From the NCBI GenBank assembly GCA_019155205.2, contig JAHNZQ020000308.1, positions 1,337,264 to 1,401,263 on the forward strand: a DNA stretch of 64,000 nucleotides, written 5' to 3'. Shown here piece by piece: positions 61,449-64,000 of the stretch. The notes beneath the pieces were generated by a model. The model saw only the letters and a program-made list of their open reading frames with translations, ran no database searches and had not been told where the DNA came from. The DNA comes from Gracilaria vermiculophylla (lineage: Eukaryota; Rhodophyta; Florideophyceae; Gracilariales; Gracilariaceae). The position numbers and the translations under genes are program-made. The stretch's first letter is position 1. Every line of letters begins with the position of its first letter.

Positions 61449-64000
61449 GGACCTTGGCTGGGCAACCAGAGCTGGCAATGCAGGATGCCTAACGGAGATT
61501 CGGTTATCGCGGATGATGAGGGGAAGGCAGTACCAGGGAGGCTGAACCGAAGCTTTAATACCCATGCGGCCGGATAGGAGTCACACAGGTGTGCCAAATT
61601 CAGAAGTCTGCAAATCGTAGCATACGCGCGGCTTATAGTGCCAACGCGACAAAAGGGACCGTGGCTGGAGAGGCAGAAAATGTCGAGCATACTACGCACT
61701 CGAACTATCTATGGTTCGCCGTGATTCAGAGAGGAAGGGGATCCTTGGCGGCTGGCTGACTGGAGTTGCACATTGTGGAAAATGACGAGCAATCAATATT
61801 TGCACACGCGAGAAGGCTGTATTAGATGACACCCAGCTCGGCCACACCTATGCAATACGCATCGATTTAGCATCAAATCAGCTACCCGCTTTCGGCGTCC
61901 GCAGTTTTTCGACGGTTGACGTGCTTGCGAGAGGCACATAATTACGCAGTGCCGAACAATCCTGAGCAATGTGAAGATGACAGCTGGTGGACACGCCATG
62001 GTTTTGAACGTGTTCAATACAACAAGGATAAGCTGCCTGGTCAGTGAAGCCGAGTTGAGCTGTAAACCTTGGATATGTGTCAGGATAATAGGAGGAGATG
62101 GTGTTGACAGCCAGGTGCGCCGCGTGTGCCGTCGTGCTCGTAGCTTGTTGGCTCGCACGCGGTGCCATCCACGTTGCAAGCTGCGTGCGGTGACCGGTGC
62201 AGCACAAAACGCACCATGGCAACATTTATGGTTGCTGGCTCGGTGGAGCCCGTCTGTGGTGCTAAATTGAACGACTAGATCTTCCGCCAAGCGAGCGAAG
62301 ATACGCATGAACTGATCTGTGTGTTTCGCCCTCCGTCCTAGCAGCCACGTCAAGCGAACGGCGCTGTACAAACTACGATGTTTTTCTTGGCACCATCGGT
62401 GACATTACACTGCGTACGCCACTGCCTGCCTGCCTGCCAAATCTTACTGCACCCAGCCATGTGGCTGACTGCAACGCTGAGAGTAGCAGAGCGTGCACTG
62501 GATGCCGTCCCGTCATGTGGCTTGTTGGATGATTGCTCAGTCTTCACTTCGCACCTTGTTGCGTGTCCTGTCTCGCTGGGAAGCGCCTCCAGGAGTGCGT
62601 GTGCGACAACGCGATGATCGCCGTCAGGCCCAGAGCGACCCGCACACCCACCTGCATGCTGAGCCGCTGTAGATATTGCGGTAGGCTGCTCGCAGCATCC
62701 TTGGTCGATCCGACGTGCAATGCATGACGACCTGTTTTGGCGGTCCCTCGGACACTTATGTCGGAGATGCTTACAGTTCAACATCAGCTTGTGATGTCCA
62801 CACCTCCCCTTCCATCAGATGCGCATTTTAAATCGTGCTCTCTCTGTCTACCCTTTGTTGCGCTCATATTGACGAGGTCCCAAAAGTCTGCAAGCAATAA
62901 TGTACAGTAAGCCCCAAGGTTACGATTACACTCTCGTCCCAAAACATCACCAAACAGACGATTAATAACCTAGCTAGTCTCGAGATTGTCCCGTCCGTCA
63001 CGAGTGTCATTAAGCCAAAATTTATTGAGGCCAACTGATCCTTTCAGACATCCCCTTTGGAAGGATCGAGTAAGTAGGCCGATTTAGGTGACTATTGTTG
63101 AGATAGCGTAATCGCCCAGCACTGGATGTTCTCCCCATTTCCTAGTTAATTTCTTTCTTATCTTCTCGATTATGTGACGGCCCAGTCTATCGAGCCGTCA
63201 ATGGGGCCATTGAAGGTTCACGATTTCCTTCGCGATGTACTGAGTTGTCGCTCATTGCAATTTTTTTTCACCTCAAAATAGTTAAGCTACGATATCTGAA
63301 TTCCCCCTCATGCCCTTCTTGGTTCTTTGGCCAACTGCACATTTCACTGCATAGACATCAAAACGGAGAATCATATTTTCTTTGCTTCGAAACAATCAGC
63401 CATTTAATGCTCACCCCAATTTCCGGCATGGAAATGTTCCCCCTCAAGGTACTGGAAAAGGCCGAAGAATAAATCGCTTCCGGAATTTCAACAACGCAGA
63501 TAATCGATTTGATCTCTTCTTTTGCTCGATACTGTTTGACATTGTCCGCCACTCCTGCTCTTTTCATGAAACGATACACAAGTCGGGAATTTTGTGTTAC
63601 TCCACACAGAGATTACAATGTTGACCCGATGTATCAGATGAGACAGACAGTTGTTATTCCCAAAAACGCGGTTTGACATGCCGAAATTCATTTTATGACG
63701 TCTACACATGCTCGTTCGAACGTAGGATTTAATACTGCTGGGCTCTTTTCAAAAGGGTCTTAACTTTCTTCTTCCAATAATATGGCTCGATGACATCCAT
63801 TGCACCGTCGTTCTTCAAGCCATCTCAATATCACATTTTGCTGACCACAACCACATAAACAATTTGTCAGGAGAAAAGCAGTCCTCACCTCCGAAGGAAT
63901 GTAAACACTCGTGCTTTTCCGCTGGCTTTCGCAATTCTGTCTCTCACATGCAGAACATAACATGCTGATACCAAATCATTATCGTTGGGAAATATGTCGG
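61448..64000. other. Right-edge region without a supported gene
   Basis: Frames at 61793-62371 and 62350-62784 (minus) have no recognisable domain and overlap plus-strand frames. At 63358-63963 short minus-strand frames with several Cys pairs (LLTNCLCGCGQ, RCNGCH) look slightly more protein-like and could be the end of a decayed gene or transposase, but nothing can be assigned. Confidence 0.4.

Noticed and set aside
61793..62784. Two medium minus-strand frames
   Set aside because: No domain, plus-strand frames of similar length overlap, and no transcript-like signals.
1..64000. CRISPR array, rRNA genes, bacterial operons or phage genes
   Set aside because: No regularly spaced short repeats, no rRNA-like conserved blocks and no Shine-Dalgarno-type gene clusters were seen; all context is eukaryotic.

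Overview
The window is nuclear DNA from a eukaryote, most likely a compact-genome microalga. The four longer host genes are uninterrupted by introns over the parts visible, their surroundings are GC-rich, and one protein is an arginine-rich tandem CCCH zinc-finger protein of the type best known in plants and algae. A unicellular red alga (Porphyridium-like) would fit, but I cannot prove the lineage from sequence alone. No rRNA gene, convincing tRNA gene, CRISPR array, operon or bacterial signal was seen.

The window has two compartments. From the left edge to about 48.36 kb there is a subtilisin-type protease gene fragment (1-603) and then almost only transposable elements, nested in each other and mostly decayed. 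In order these are: a Tc1-like pair (1270-2704); a 13.4 kb Ty3/gypsy chromovirus on the minus strand (LTRs 2705-3257 and 15570-16119), which carries an antisense ORF between pol and its 3' LTR, itself split by a piggyBac-like element (4715-7588); a fragment of a second gypsy-type gag/protease region (16120-17436); a nest of copia inside piggyBac-like inside Tc1-like inside an ORF (20858-29550); a full-length copia element on the minus strand (32447-38396) holding a 309 bp TRIM-like mini-retrotransposon (35985-36293); another Tc1-type transposase (40097-41094); a TTAA-flanked piggyBac element (41741-46171) with a convergent second ORF and a chromovirus solo LTR; and a Tc1-like element inserted in its sibling (46441-48355).

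From about 49.5 kb to the right edge the sequence is gene-type: a Ca2+/H+ exchanger (49496-51034, +), a LARP4-type RNA-binding protein (52615-55530, +), a tandem CCCH zinc-finger protein (57723-59207, -) and a small secreted Met-rich protein (60832-61320, -). The two minus-strand genes both have a very long oligo(dG)/oligo(dC) tract about 45-55 bp upstream of the start codon. LARP4-like and tandem-CCCH proteins both act on mRNA stability and translation, but nothing in the sequence links them beyond being neighbours.

Element boundaries were set by reading the LTRs, terminal inverted repeats, target-site duplications and polypurine tracts directly. Family names come from motif recognition, not database searches. 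Two blocks of 100 N (46701-46800 and 59369-59468) are assembly gaps.
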